Positions 23,825 through 35,317 of a stretch of DNA of 64,000 bases are shown here, in pieces. Source of the stretch: Branchiostoma floridae (Eukaryota > Chordata > Leptocardii > Amphioxiformes > Branchiostomatidae); assembly GCF_000003815.2 (NCBI RefSeq), contig NC_049986.1, positions 13,944,465 through 14,008,464 of the forward strand, read 5' to 3'. The stretch's first letter is position 1; each line of letters begins with the position of its first letter. The notes below the pieces were generated by a model, which made no database searches, was not told the DNA's origin, and worked only from the letters and a program-made list of their open reading frames with translations. The translations under genes and the position numbers were made by a program.

Positions 23825-26116
23825 TCGGGACGGTCCCGTCAGACATCTGCACACAGCACCTCTGTGTTGTACTATCGGTGCACTCCTATACCTGTAGTGT
23901 GGATTGAACGTTACAAATGTACGTGTTAGTTTTGAAAGTTTATTCAATGTCGACCTGGACCAGAAAGAACATAACCTATGATTACGATTTTGATTTGAAT
24001 ATTTGACTTTTTCTATTCTTTTTCATTCATCCGAATGTGCTACTCGTGCTTTACAACACTCTCTGCAGCATGTATAACTTATGTATAACAACCTGCTATA
24101 GAGTCAGTCCAATCTGCTGCTGTCCGAAATTACATGAATATATGAATGAAATTTCAGAGTATGGATCAAGCAATGTATATGTATGACCCATCGTGCCTCT
24201 TCTGAAGTTCTGTGTTTATCAATTTCTCACAGAACTGATAAAATCAACAAACAAATCCATCTGGAGTACGAAGTGAACAACTGTATCTTGAACAACTTTA
24301 CTAACCTTTCTTTGTCGCGCTATTTTATTAACCAAACTGACAACCATGTATCACTAGCGTCATCTATCGAAAAACGTCAAAATAACAGTTGACAGATGCG
24401 AGCCTGTCATTGACGAGAAGGCGCCATGTGTGGGCGAGTCAATAGGCCACCATCCATGGAGTCACAGAAGGCAATGATCGTACTTAATAACTGACAAGTT
24501 GGTTAGTACTTTAAAGGATCAAATACCAGGGGTATATTCTATCTGCAAGCCTTATACATAAATTTGTATGGTCTAACTGAAAAATTAAAATTCTGTCCAT
24601 ATTCATTTGTGCGAACAAAGACAATCGAAAGTGACCGTCAAAACAATCAAATATCTTATCAAAAATGTATTATTTGTGTACGCTCGAGCATGAAAACATT
24701 TAGGAGACTCTTCTGGACACACAATTTCCCAAAATATTTGAGCTGTTCTTAAGAAGACCAAACATTTAACGTAAGTGCGAGACAGAATCCAGTGGCCTTG
24801 GCAGCAATATAAAACTGTGTCACATTTGGCGCTGAACCAAGTCTGCCTGTGTAGCTTAGGGACATCCTACACCAGAAATAGCGACATATACGTGTCGGCC
24901 TAGCATTTTCCTGCAATTGTGGATACTTTCATATCTGTATACACAACATTACGTACACATTTACGTACCTGCTGGTTGATTTATCGTAGACCCACCGCAT
25001 CTTACCGAGAACGTCTCTGTTTTTGTTTCTAGACTCTCTGGCACAGCAAGCTAGCTACTGCGTCAGGCAAGGTCCTTTGGAGCGGGTGTGGGGTCGGTAT
25101 TTGGACCGGCGCCTGTTCGGGGCGTACAAAACCGACAAGGGGAATGTGCGAAGCTGACATCAGAGGGCTTCAAGTCAGCACTACTAGTGCACTGCGTATT
25201 TGGCCACTGTGAAAATATCGCTACGCATCGACCACGTGTTTATCTAGGTCCGTGTAAACATGTTGTGTGTTATTTTTTTCAGTCCCGGTTGTCGGATGGG
25301 TTCCCCCAGTGTATGGTGGGTGTCGTCGTGGGTCTATGAACTTGTACCCTATGCCCTGCTTCAATACACTGGTGTACAGGCTCTAATAGCCATACCGTGC
25401 GCACTTGTGCGACTTCATTCCTAAGATTTTCAATCTGACTCATCTAAACGCTGTGTACTGTGAATGCATTTAAGTTCAACACGCCTGAGAAGTTGCGCTT
25501 TTTCATCACATGCCTTGCTTCGCCAGCAGCATAAAACGAAGAATGGGCGAAGAAAGAGGGCGCAACCATACATTCACTGATACCCATCTCTCGTGAAGTA
25601 CTTGCAGTGTTGTTTTCGAAAAGGTGACTCTCTTGTTTAGAAAGAAGGTTCATGTTGTCTTATCTCACGGTGGGTGAGAATAGCGTGGAGCTTCAGCACG
25701 TTCTTAAGCGACAGCAGTCATAACGTGCAGTGTTACAACAGAACCGCAAGGTGGACGGTATTTGCAGCTTGTAGGCTGTTGTATCTTTTTCTGAGGACAA
25801 TCATTTATTGTGGTCCATTTCTTTAAAAAATAGGAAAGCATAACTACTTTATCCATCACCTTGTTCTAAAGATACCCTTGTATCTACAGCAACCTGTTTC
25901 CAAACTGAAATATCTAACTGATCGACCGCCTGACAAGTAACTTAACAGTCAAACCTGCCCAAGAAATGTTAGGGGGGAAATCATCAAATGGACATCCAAA
26001 ACCAGGTGGTCCTTTTGTAGAGGTGGTCACTTGTACAGGTTTGACTCTTCCACAAAGATAGTAGATTTGTCAAACAGATCTTCTTTGATATTTGTAAATT
26101 ATGCTATCTGTACACC
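23825..26116. other. Intergenic stretch, no supported gene
   Basis: AT-rich sequence upstream of sulfotransferase paralog B. Short open frames on both strands show no domains or splice support. Promoter elements for paralog B are expected near 23.9-24.1 kb but none is distinctive. Confidence 0.45.
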
Positions 26117-26196
26117 AAAAAGCAGTTAATCAAGCAACTGGATATGATTTTGTCCGTTTCCAAAATCATATCCAGATCCTTGAGTAACTACTTTTT
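26117..26196. repeat. Foldback hairpin element
   Basis: Arms of about 34 bp (left AAAAGCAGTTAATCAAGCAA then CTGGATATGATTTT; right its complement with about four mismatches) are separated by a 10-nt loop, GTCCGTTTCC. Such near-perfect short foldbacks are typical of small MITEs. Confidence 0.75.
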
Positions 26197-26847
26197 GGCT
26201 TATCTTACTACCTGGATGTCTAACCTTCAACATACTACATGTATCAGTATATCAATATTTCTACAACTCACTAACTGCACTATGAGGACCATCCTACTTT
26301 CTGTGGTCACATTGCTAGACAAAATTTTCCCTGCCTAGGTGAAACATCAAGAAATTGGGAATTATATGAACACCGACTCTACATAAATGAAGAAAAGCAG
26401 AGCCTTTATTCTTTTTTACCAGTTGAGCACAAGACTCTTCCATCTTTAAGAGATCTACCAGAAGAAGTGCTGAAGTACATACTGTTGCACTTTTTACCAT
26501 GTCAACATCTACACTTCTTTTTCTCTTTCTCCTTTTTAAGGCAATTTTCAAATGCACATTTTGCACTGTCCTTCTCACAAGAACATCACTACTACCGCTT
26601 TTACATATTCTGTGTACATAATCTCATATGTAAGCTGTAACTTACCATTCCTACACAGCTACTAGTATTACATATTTGGCCCCTACACCATCCGACAGGA
26701 TTCAAGGTTTCACCTTTCTTTGCACAAAATTGGTCAACAGCACAAAGACCAAGAAAACAGCAAGTTAACAGAACTTTGCCAGAAATATTACACTTAAGGA
26801 ACATTACAGAAGCGCTTGCAGCAACTGTGTGTAGATGTATGTGTGGC

Positions 26848-27297
26848 AGGGGTGGATACCGGTATAGAAAATTCAGGTACAGGTACAAGTAAGGTCCAGG
26901 TCCAGAAGATCAGGTGCAGGTCTGAACCTGGACCTAATTGTTTGTGAATGGCCGATACTCTGAACAATGGTCCATTTCGCTACAAAGGTGTTTGGTGGAG
27001 TATCATAACTTTACGTAAACAACGCTAACTGCCTCTGTTAAGTTAGACCAAGTTAGACTGTAGAAACTTGGTGAAAATGACTATCAACTCTCCTCTACAT
27101 GTACATGCTCTTGCTCTTTTCTTGGACCAATGAGCTTCGAAACAAGCGAATGCCTGCCGCCGTATTGTTGGTATAGTCTATCCATTTCTAATCAGTCCAA
27201 CATCCGGTCCACTGAATTTTTAGGTCCGTTTTTGCAGGACCGGTCGAACAAGAAAAAAACGGTTTTGCACTCGTTCATTATACCGGTACCCACCCCT
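26848..27297. mobile_element. MITE-like element, family B, next to the NELFB stop codon
   Basis: The left end AGGGGTGGATACCGGTATA and the right end TATACCGGTACCCACCCCT are 19-bp inverted repeats with one mismatch, enclosing about 410 bp of non-coding DNA. The interior holds short ACAGGTACA and AGGTCCAGGTC repeats near its left end and a partly matching GGTCCG region near its right end. The element stops 16 bp from the NELFB stop codon, so it must lie in that gene's 3' UTR or immediate downstream flank. Part of the TGGT/GTGG flank is repeated, but no clean target-site duplication can be read. Confidence 0.6.
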
Positions 27298-27313
27298 AGT
27301 GGTAAATGCAATA

Positions 27314-30300
27314 CTATAGGGGAGCCGGGGTTGGCACACTCATTAGAGGGGACTCCAGGGCAGGGGAGTCATGGGCAGGGCTGGGGGTGTAGGAGTTGAT
27401 TTTGTCAGCCAAGGCACTGAACTGCTTGTGCACTGCCTCCGAGTGCTGAAAAACAAACAACAGAAACAGGGTCAGGAAATAGTCATGAACTGGGAGTACT
27501 GGTGACATTCATGTAACTACATGTACAAAATCCACATCTTTTACTTGCTAGAATATTTTACAGTTGAAAATCATATGGTGCACAACAAAACAAAACAAAG
27601 TAAAGCTTGAATTGTGTAGTTCCACAACTACAGAGGAAAAGACACAGGAATACAGAGGACATAACTTTGACTGTTGACTTGTTTATCATGATACTACTAG
27701 TATACGTTTATACTTCGCCGCAATGGGAAATTTGTAAATGTTACATGAAGTAATACATAAATTTAGATTTAATACTTCCACATTTGTACATCTTATTGGA
27801 CTGTCTTTGCTAACAATATAATGAAATAAAATGAAATGATACCAAAATGAAGTACAGAACATCGAAGTCACCTCTTTTGTAGGTTCGAGTTGTGTCTGAA
27901 GTTTGGCCAGTCTGGAGGTGGGCAGCTTGGGATGGAGGAACCACAGCAATCTCAGCAGATGTCTGCGTACACCTTCTCTCGACGCAACCACCAGGAAAAA
28001 GTTATCAAAAACTGCACTACAGAAATCTTCTGACGAGAACTCCTCCGCCATACTGATCAGTAGGGACACCAGCAGGTGGACAAACGGGTCTTCTAGGGAC
28101 AAGTCATTGTGTGTGTCAGTCATCTTTGGTATGATATGCATGATGGCGTCCTTGTTACGGTGCTTGGTGACGTTGTACAGGTAATAGAGCGTGAGGATGG
28201 CCGCGATGCCGTGCTGGCGGATGGACTTGGCAAAGGTTTTTGGAATCGTGCTGTTTTTGTGGTTCTCTGAGAGTTTTTTGGCCACGAGTCGGACTTGGTC
28301 CTCCACCATGAGTCCCATCAAGGCAGGCAGGAACTTGGTGATGACTTCATTGTCCTGGGGAAACAAAACACAAACAAATGAATCTACATCGGCTACATAT
28401 AGCGGCAAGAAGCAGAACTCCAGTCAGAAGCTCTGAGGAAGTTGTCTGATAGACACTGAAACGTAAGCAAAGTGAGTACATTCTGGTTGTGTAAAAGAAT
28501 TCTTCTATATCCTATATTCTAAAAACGTAACGAAATTATTTGTGGAATCTACTTAACATTTGATTCAAATCCAGAACTTGATACAGAACATCAACAGGTG
28601 TAATAAAACTAATATGGCAGTAAAGGGTTTTAGACTATATGATAGATGGTTGTATTTTTAGCAGTTTCCCTCCAAAGAAACATAACGGCTCCACTTACAG
28701 GCTTGGGTTCCTTGAAGACCTGACTGTCGATCATTTCCCAGGCCCCCAGACCCAGGGACAACATACGCAGCAGCAGGGACAACTCGGGGCTATCCTGTAG
28801 GGTGATGAAAGCACACATCAATAAAGATTGCCATTGCTATTAAAAAAATTACATTTCCTCTGACCAGCTAAATCTCTTCTTCTTCTTCTTCCCGGTAATG
28901 TCCAACTGCCAATGAGTCGGCAATGATCTAAACTGTCTAATGACCAGGGTAGCTTTTAGTAACAGCACACAACAAATCTTCCAAAATAGATACAGACAGT
29001 ATATAGGAACAACTACCAGTATTCAGTTTTGGGTACATGACACAACTACATCCTTACCCTAGGCAGTGACTCCTGTGCCACCAGGTGTTGTAGCACCTTT
29101 AGACTGCTGGAGGCTACAGTGTTCACAGCATACGGGTCACACAGGATCATGGACAGGTCACTGGGGAAAGAGGGGGAGGGTTTAAGGTTAGTGTGTGTAA
29201 TACTTGGTGCTTTGGATGATAATTTGAAGAACTAGTGCCTTGTGAGTATGGTTGATCATGTATTCATTGTGTGGGCTTTCTTTGTTACAGTCAAAATGGA
29301 CAACTCAGGGACCCACAAATCTGGTTTATGTGGATAGGTGGTCATTACAGACAAGATTTGTAATGCTTGTGTCAATGGGGAAAATCATGAAAGGGACAAC
29401 CCAAAATAGTCACATTGGCCAGGTTGTCCTCCTGTAAGATGGTCATTTGTAAAGATTTACTGTACACGTATATCGTTTACCATTCAACAAGGCCTGCATA
29501 CTGTGTTAAATACCCCCTCTAAGTACAGATGGAATCTTTTATCTTACCCCAGCACCTGCTCCTGACCTCGCTTGACCCCATCCAGAAATCCTTGTAGCTC
29601 TCGCGCCCGCTTTGCGTCGATGAAGCGTTCTCGGATACAAGCGTCCAAACACCAGGTGAACTTGTGGCAGGGGTCAACTGAACATATCTCATGGACCTAC
29701 AACAAAATGGAAACATCCACAGGTTGATTACAAATTACAACATGCATAATTACAAATACAACAATTCTATCCTTAGAAGACAAGCTGAAAGTAAGCAATG
29801 GTCAGTATTCTCTGCTATCATATCTATTTTCCTTTGAAGTTTCAAAATAACCTCTATAACCAGTGCATCCATGTTTAAGCAATCCTTGGTTCAATTAAGT
29901 ATAGTAATCCAGTCTTTCACCTATAAACCTTGACCTATGAACTTGTCCGTACCTCTGTATCGTGTAGTGCCATGAGAAGCTCAGCCCTCAGCGTACAGTA
30001 GTGCACGTTCCTAGTACGTAAGAACAGCGTCCGCAGGAACTGTAGCACCATGTCGTACAGCTTCACATCCCTGCCTATCATGTGCATCAGCTTCTGAACT
30101 ACCTGTTAAAAGTAACATCATGAAATTAAATAATAATTCATATGTACATTTTTCCTTTAGATAAGTTTGAAGTTTTAACTGGCACAGCTGTGCCATGCAC
30201 CTAATGTGTTAAGCCACTTAGACAAAGGAGGCTGATGAAACCTCCTTGGTTAAACTCAGTTTTGTGTAATAAACATTTAACATTTAACCAAACTGGAGGT

Positions 30301-31477
30301 AATTGATGGTTTATACATGCACAAGATGTTTGAGCATGAAAGCTTAGTGTTCTCATTCTAACAATTCTTGTAGCATGAGCAATATCATAATGTATTCCAT
30401 GGCAGGCCAAAGCCTAAGAAGCCCAAGTGCTTACCTCTCCCTGTCTACGAGACTTTGGTGCTGGTGTGAAGAAGTTGTTTGAGTTGGCAGGTTCCAGACT
30501 GAACAGCAGTGTGTCCTTCTCCTTAATGTACTGACTCAACAGTGGGGATACCTCGTCACCAAATAAGGACTGAAAAACATGGTACAAACCAGCAATGTTA
30601 TAGTCACCCTTCACATACACCATCTAGTTTAGCATTTGTAAATATAGAATATATATAACAGTTATAAAGTTTAACATCTATCAGTATCATTCTTCTCCAC
30701 CATCACTAGAATGATTTGTGAGACTGAGAGATCCCATTCATTCTAGTGATGCTGAAGATGAGTGATGGAAGTCATTCTTATTCTTAACATTCAGAATTAA
30801 TCTCTGCACCTTATCTTGTAGAAGACTGATTTGCCTTTGAATATTGTTTCCCTGGATGTTTTAACTTCGGGAATGTAACAATCCAAAGGAATGTACGTAT
30901 AAATAGTTTCTTAACACTATATTCCAATTCGACCCATCTTAAGACAACAGGTGATCTCATAGCTTACCTGGTTATTTCTCCAGATCTGTCTCTTGACCTC
31001 CGTGGCGCTCTCCTTGTATAGGTTTGGGTCCTCTAGTAACTTCTTCAGGTAGTCCTCCGGGATGTTGTTGATGTGCTTCATCACGTGCATCACCACCGGG
31101 CGCAGTGTCGGGTTCTTGATCGTCAGGAAACACTTCTCCAGCATGGCCTCCAGCTTGGCTTTACTCTCGGCGTCCGTGTCTCTCTCCGACACCAGACTGG
31201 AGACCTGCTGCATGAGGCGATCCTTCAGCCTCTCCACCATGGACCCGTGGAAGTCAAACCGGTTCACGCTGTGGAGATCCAGTAATGGCAGGGCCGGCTT
31301 CAGGGATGGCAGGAGGATGCTGTTCTCATCCTGGAATTCTTGGATCGCTCGGATCGGATCCGTGCACGTGGAGAGAGCCTCTCGCAACTGTTCGCCACCA
31401 GGGATCCCGAGGTCGGTCAGTCCGGTAGTGGTACTTGCCGCTTGAATCACAGTCTCGGTAGACTTCTTCTCAGCCAT
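27314..31477 (-). CDS. NELFB: Negative elongation factor B (NELF-B, COBRA1)
   Basis: Eight coding exons on the minus strand: 31477-30968, 30569-30435, 30102-29953, 29696-29548, 29160-29058, 28794-28699, 28354-27872 and 27445-27314. All have GT donors and AG acceptors with matching phases (only exons 4 and 5 join in phase 2), giving 585 residues against about 580 for the vertebrate protein. Recognisable conserved blocks, in order, are LLPSLKPALPLLDLH and VMHVMKHI with VKRQIW (exon 1), LFGDEVSPLLSQYIKEK and KSRRQGE (exon 2), YDMVLQFLRTLFLRTRNVHY (exon 3), DPCHKFTWCLDACIRERF (exon 4), MIDSQVFKEPK (exon 6), SEDFCSAVFDNFFL (exon 7) and the end SVPTPAPL. The protein is an all-helical scaffold of the nuclear NELF complex, which holds RNA polymerase II in promoter-proximal pause. 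The start is the only ATG ahead of the conserved block. A MITE begins 16 bp past the stop. A minus-strand AATAAA lies at 26410-26405. Confidence 0.96.
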
Positions 31478-31959
31478 GGTGTTTGTTTACAATAATTACA
31501 CTTACAGGTGTGTTGTAGTTTAGTGGGATGACAAATGATCAATAGTGGCTTGATACTAAGATGTTTTTCATTGCAGTTTACAGTCTTGACATGTTGCCCC
31601 CTACATCAGCACTACCTCGAACGAGATACAGAGTGCAGGGAATGTAAAAAGAATCAAGTAGTCTTTTAAGACACGCTCTGACAAGAATTACATGTAGAAA
31701 CACTTCCTATGAATGGCAGACTGCAGTACCCCCAAGAGAAGCATGGCGGCTTTCCATATGACAAAGATTCTGGGCTGGAGCCGCAGCAAAATAAAGTGTG
31801 TTTCACAAAGAAAACATGCAGTAATAAGACTGAAACTTGCCCTGATCAACCACGAATACTTCTGCAACAATTAGATCTGTGAGAGATTCACGAACGTTTT
31901 CTCCTGAAGGGGAAAATTGTCCAAAACCTCGGCAGCAGTCGTAGGGGCAACTGCTCCCT

Positions 31960-32005
31960 CTTCAAGATGGCCGCCATGGGCAAACGAGCGAAGTGCGCAT
32001 GCCTA
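31960..32005 (-). promoter_or_regulatory. Probable NELFB promoter elements (YY1-like and NRF1-like)
   Basis: About 490 bp upstream of the NELFB ATG, AAGATGGCCGCC (31964-31975) resembles the YY1 site AAnATGGCGGC with one difference, and TGCGCATGCC (31994-32003) resembles an NRF1 site. Both are common near start sites of housekeeping genes in animals. The interval between this gene and DIXDC1 is divergent, so the elements could serve either gene. Confidence 0.4.
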
Positions 32006-32339
32006 TAAAGTTGGTCTCAAGAAACATAGCGCACGATTTGCTTATATCCCTCATCTAGGTTTCTTGAACATTAGTAACCTTTAAAAAAAATCAAAAATAT
32101 ACCTCAAATATTTTAAAATACTTAAGTTAATATAAATTCTTATTATTGTGTATATTTGTATTTTTACGATTTCTAATTGTTACCGAAATGTGACACGAAT
32201 GCGTAGCTACATATTTGCACCAACACCAAAATTCAAAAGGAAGGAGTGACTGCCATGAAGTGTCAGTTGTTTTGATGTTTGCTCTTTCTCCAGCTGGATA
32301 AATTGCCATCTTAAGGACTCTTATCACCTCTAATTAACT

Positions 32340-32525
32340 GCCGGACACGCAAGAAGAAACCCGGGTCTACAAAGGTTTGGCGAGGACCCCGAAAAATGTC
32401 GCTGTTTTTGGTCAAGGCAAGCGTGTCAAGTTGTCAAGAGCAACGGGCCTTACGTCCGACATGTTCTCGGCAAATTCCTGATTTGCAACCCTGAGGCTTC
32501 TCGTGGTTTCAAGTTTGTTTTTAAG
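32340..32525 (+). other. Possible non-coding first exon of DIXDC1
   Basis: A relatively GC-rich stretch just beyond the NELFB promoter ends in a good donor, TTTTTAAG|GTGAGTTAG, on the plus strand. It contains an upstream ATG with a short frame only. Position and orientation suit a 5' UTR exon of DIXDC1, with an acceptor such as CTTTTACAG at about 35203. No direct link is visible. Confidence 0.3.
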
Positions 32526-35317
32526 GTGAGTTAGAGTTGTTGTTTTGTGGCAGCGCTGCTGACTGACACGTTGTAAATCATGGCTGGGGTTGATCCAAGC
32601 GACGTGGACGTTAGGGCGGTGCTTTCAAGCATGGCCGTTTGCTAAAAATTATGTTTCTGTGCGTGTAACGTTCAACGCGACTATTAAACCCGAAACTCCA
32701 AAAAGCGATAACCCGTGTACAGAGCTACTGAAAGCTTTTTTCACTCAATGGCATTCGTTCCGTACATTACAGTAAGTTAGCAGTTTTGAGTGTGTAAAGC
32801 ACAACAAGTGCCATGTTGACATGGCTTCTACACTTGATGGCCATTAGTGAAGGATAATAATTCTGGTGCCATGACTGTGGTTGATAACAGGGTAACAACA
32901 TGAATATGTAACATTCACACATACTTGAACTCTGTGTGTGGCCTCACAGATTCTGTTAACATTCATAATTTATGTCTTAATAGTGATGGCATGTCTATTA
33001 AACATAAGGTGGGAGTTTTCACAGAATTTGTTATCATTGACATTATTTCTGATATCAGAATATCATCATAATCATCAAATCAGTTTTACTACATGTTTGA
33101 GTATGATGACTTTCTTGCCTTCCTTCTTTGTTAGTCTCTGCAACACAAACTCTGTTGTCTGGGGGCTGTACTCGGCGGCTGTTGGGTATGCTGCTATAAC
33201 TTACATATAAAAGTTATAAGCGAGATTTTTAAATCAGGCTACTTCTTTGTGATTTAACATAGAAATGACATGTACCTTGTTTTAAGATATTTTACAGTTT
33301 GCTGATGTGGCAAATATGTCAGTACTTTATGATAACATCACTACTATGTAACAAAGAAAATGTTGATAAGCATCACACCACTGGCATTAAATGCTGATTT
33401 GATTTTTTGTAGTAGCACGTGCAGCTGTCACTATGGTAGTGCTGACCTCATTCCTAGTAGCAGATTAATTTTGGCCTTTTCAGTGTGTGAAGACTTTCCA
33501 AAACAAGTATTAAAGTGAGTAGAGGGACTTATGTATTATTCCCTTTAGGAGTAACTTTTCCCCCAACTTGCAGAAACTGTACAAGATCCCGAATCCTAGA
33601 CTGAGTCACAGGAAAGTTACTGCAGCAGGAAGAACTTCTTGTGACGGGGTCACCAACGTCCTTTTCGGGACACACCAGCTGCTTTGTTGCACTACCAATT
33701 TGTATTCATGGCATGGATCAAGGGAGATTTTGCAGACGATTATTACCAATGCAAATTATGCCCCACTCCTTTCATACTTGGTCAAAGTGTATTATTAGAT
33801 TTGGGCATTTGGGTTGATGTAGGGAATATTTCCCATGAAATTTTTCATGGTGCACAGTTTCTATACAGAAAGACAAAGAAAATAGTAGTTGGTCCCAATG
33901 ATCATTACCAATGGAAATTACACCCCATTCCTTATATATATATACTATATATGTCAGCGGACACACATATATATGTGCACTTTTTATGGTGCACAGGGGA
34001 CACTGTATAGAATTTTATTAGAAAGACAAAGAAAATAGTAGTTGGTCCAAAAATATGAAATTTTCCTTTCCGCTCTCCTGATAGCCATTGAAATCTATGT
34101 TGGAATCACACAACCTGCATAGTGGTTTTGTGTAGCAGCTCTGCTCTGGCTATTAATTATTAACAAAAAAAAGAACCAATGTCATGTCTAATTTCATCCA
34201 ATTTTCGTTAATAGTAGAACATGTACCACCAGACATGCACAATATTTCTCAGTTGTACGGAAGCAGTTGTAATAATACATAATAGTATTGATACATACAA
34301 ATGTAGTATGAAAGCATATCTTGGGTAACATTCATTAGTTGCCAATGTCCTTGACTCTGTGACTGTGGGAAGTGTTACGTCAGTACAGTTTTCTTTGTCT
34401 GAGTCTCGGAGGGATCCTTTGTTCCAGTCTGGGTAACGTACTGCATGTTACTGTAGTTGTGCAGTAATGTGTGTAGCCATTCTGTCTGTTTTTCCAATTA
34501 CACTAAGTGTTTCAGCAGCTTTGCATATGAGCTATGCATTAGTCAGAATGGATCCAAAGAAAACAAGAGTAGAGAATAGGTATCCACATATTTCAGGTAT
34601 TTTCAGAAACTATGATTGATTCCAAGTCTTTAATGCCAGAAACTTATTTCAATCACAGACTAGGATTTGCTGGATTCAATTTTTCTGAACTTAAGTCTCC
34701 AATTTTACAGTATTCTACACTGAGGTAATTGGTATAAAATTAAAAGAACCACCATTGTGCGATGTCTGAAAATTGTATTTATGACAAATCTCTCTTAGAT
34801 TGGAGCTTACTTTCTATTATTCATGGCAGAATGTGAATAAAAGACGGTTAGAATTGCCCACTGAGTGGTTGACACGTGACATCAAGGTTAGCATTTACCA
34901 CACCTTTTGCAGCCTAAGGCTAGACTGTAATATATTGTTCAGTCTGACACGGCGAGGTCACATCAATTGCTTAGTCCTCTCCTGGTAACACCCTGCATAC
35001 ACGTGGACATCCAACATTTTTTTGTCACTGCTGAATTCAATGGATGAATACAGCTAGTCTGGCAAGAAGCCAAAAGAACATGACCAGAGCTCTAGATGAA
35101 GGGCCATCCTGTTGGAGAACCGATCTTTGCTTTCCCCTTGTGTGTCTTCAGTTTTTGCTGGTCTGTGACAATGGCAAATGAGAGTTCTGTGTCGTCTTTT
35201 ACAGACTGCAGGCAGAGGACACCCAATGTCTGCTGCTTCTGTCACATCCCAGGAGCCCAGCATGTACTGGTGAGAGAAGTGTCAAGGAGTGAACCACAGC
35301 CTCAGTCAGCATTCATC
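32526..35317. other. Non-coding stretch upstream of DIXDC1
   Basis: AT-rich, with no supported coding exon. It holds a tandem duplication at 33.7-34.05 kb and is probably 5' UTR intron or promoter-distal DNA of DIXDC1. Confidence 0.45.
33735..34050. repeat. Tandem duplication of about 155-160 bp
   Basis: Two copies in direct orientation share ATTACCAATGNAAATTA with CCCCA (about 33740 and 33903), ATGGTGCACAG (about 33848 and 33986) and a perfect 29-bp block, AGAAAGACAAAGAAAATAGT followed by AGTTGGTCC (33867 and 34020). Between the copies lies a TATATATATACTATATATG low-complexity spot. Confidence 0.75.
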
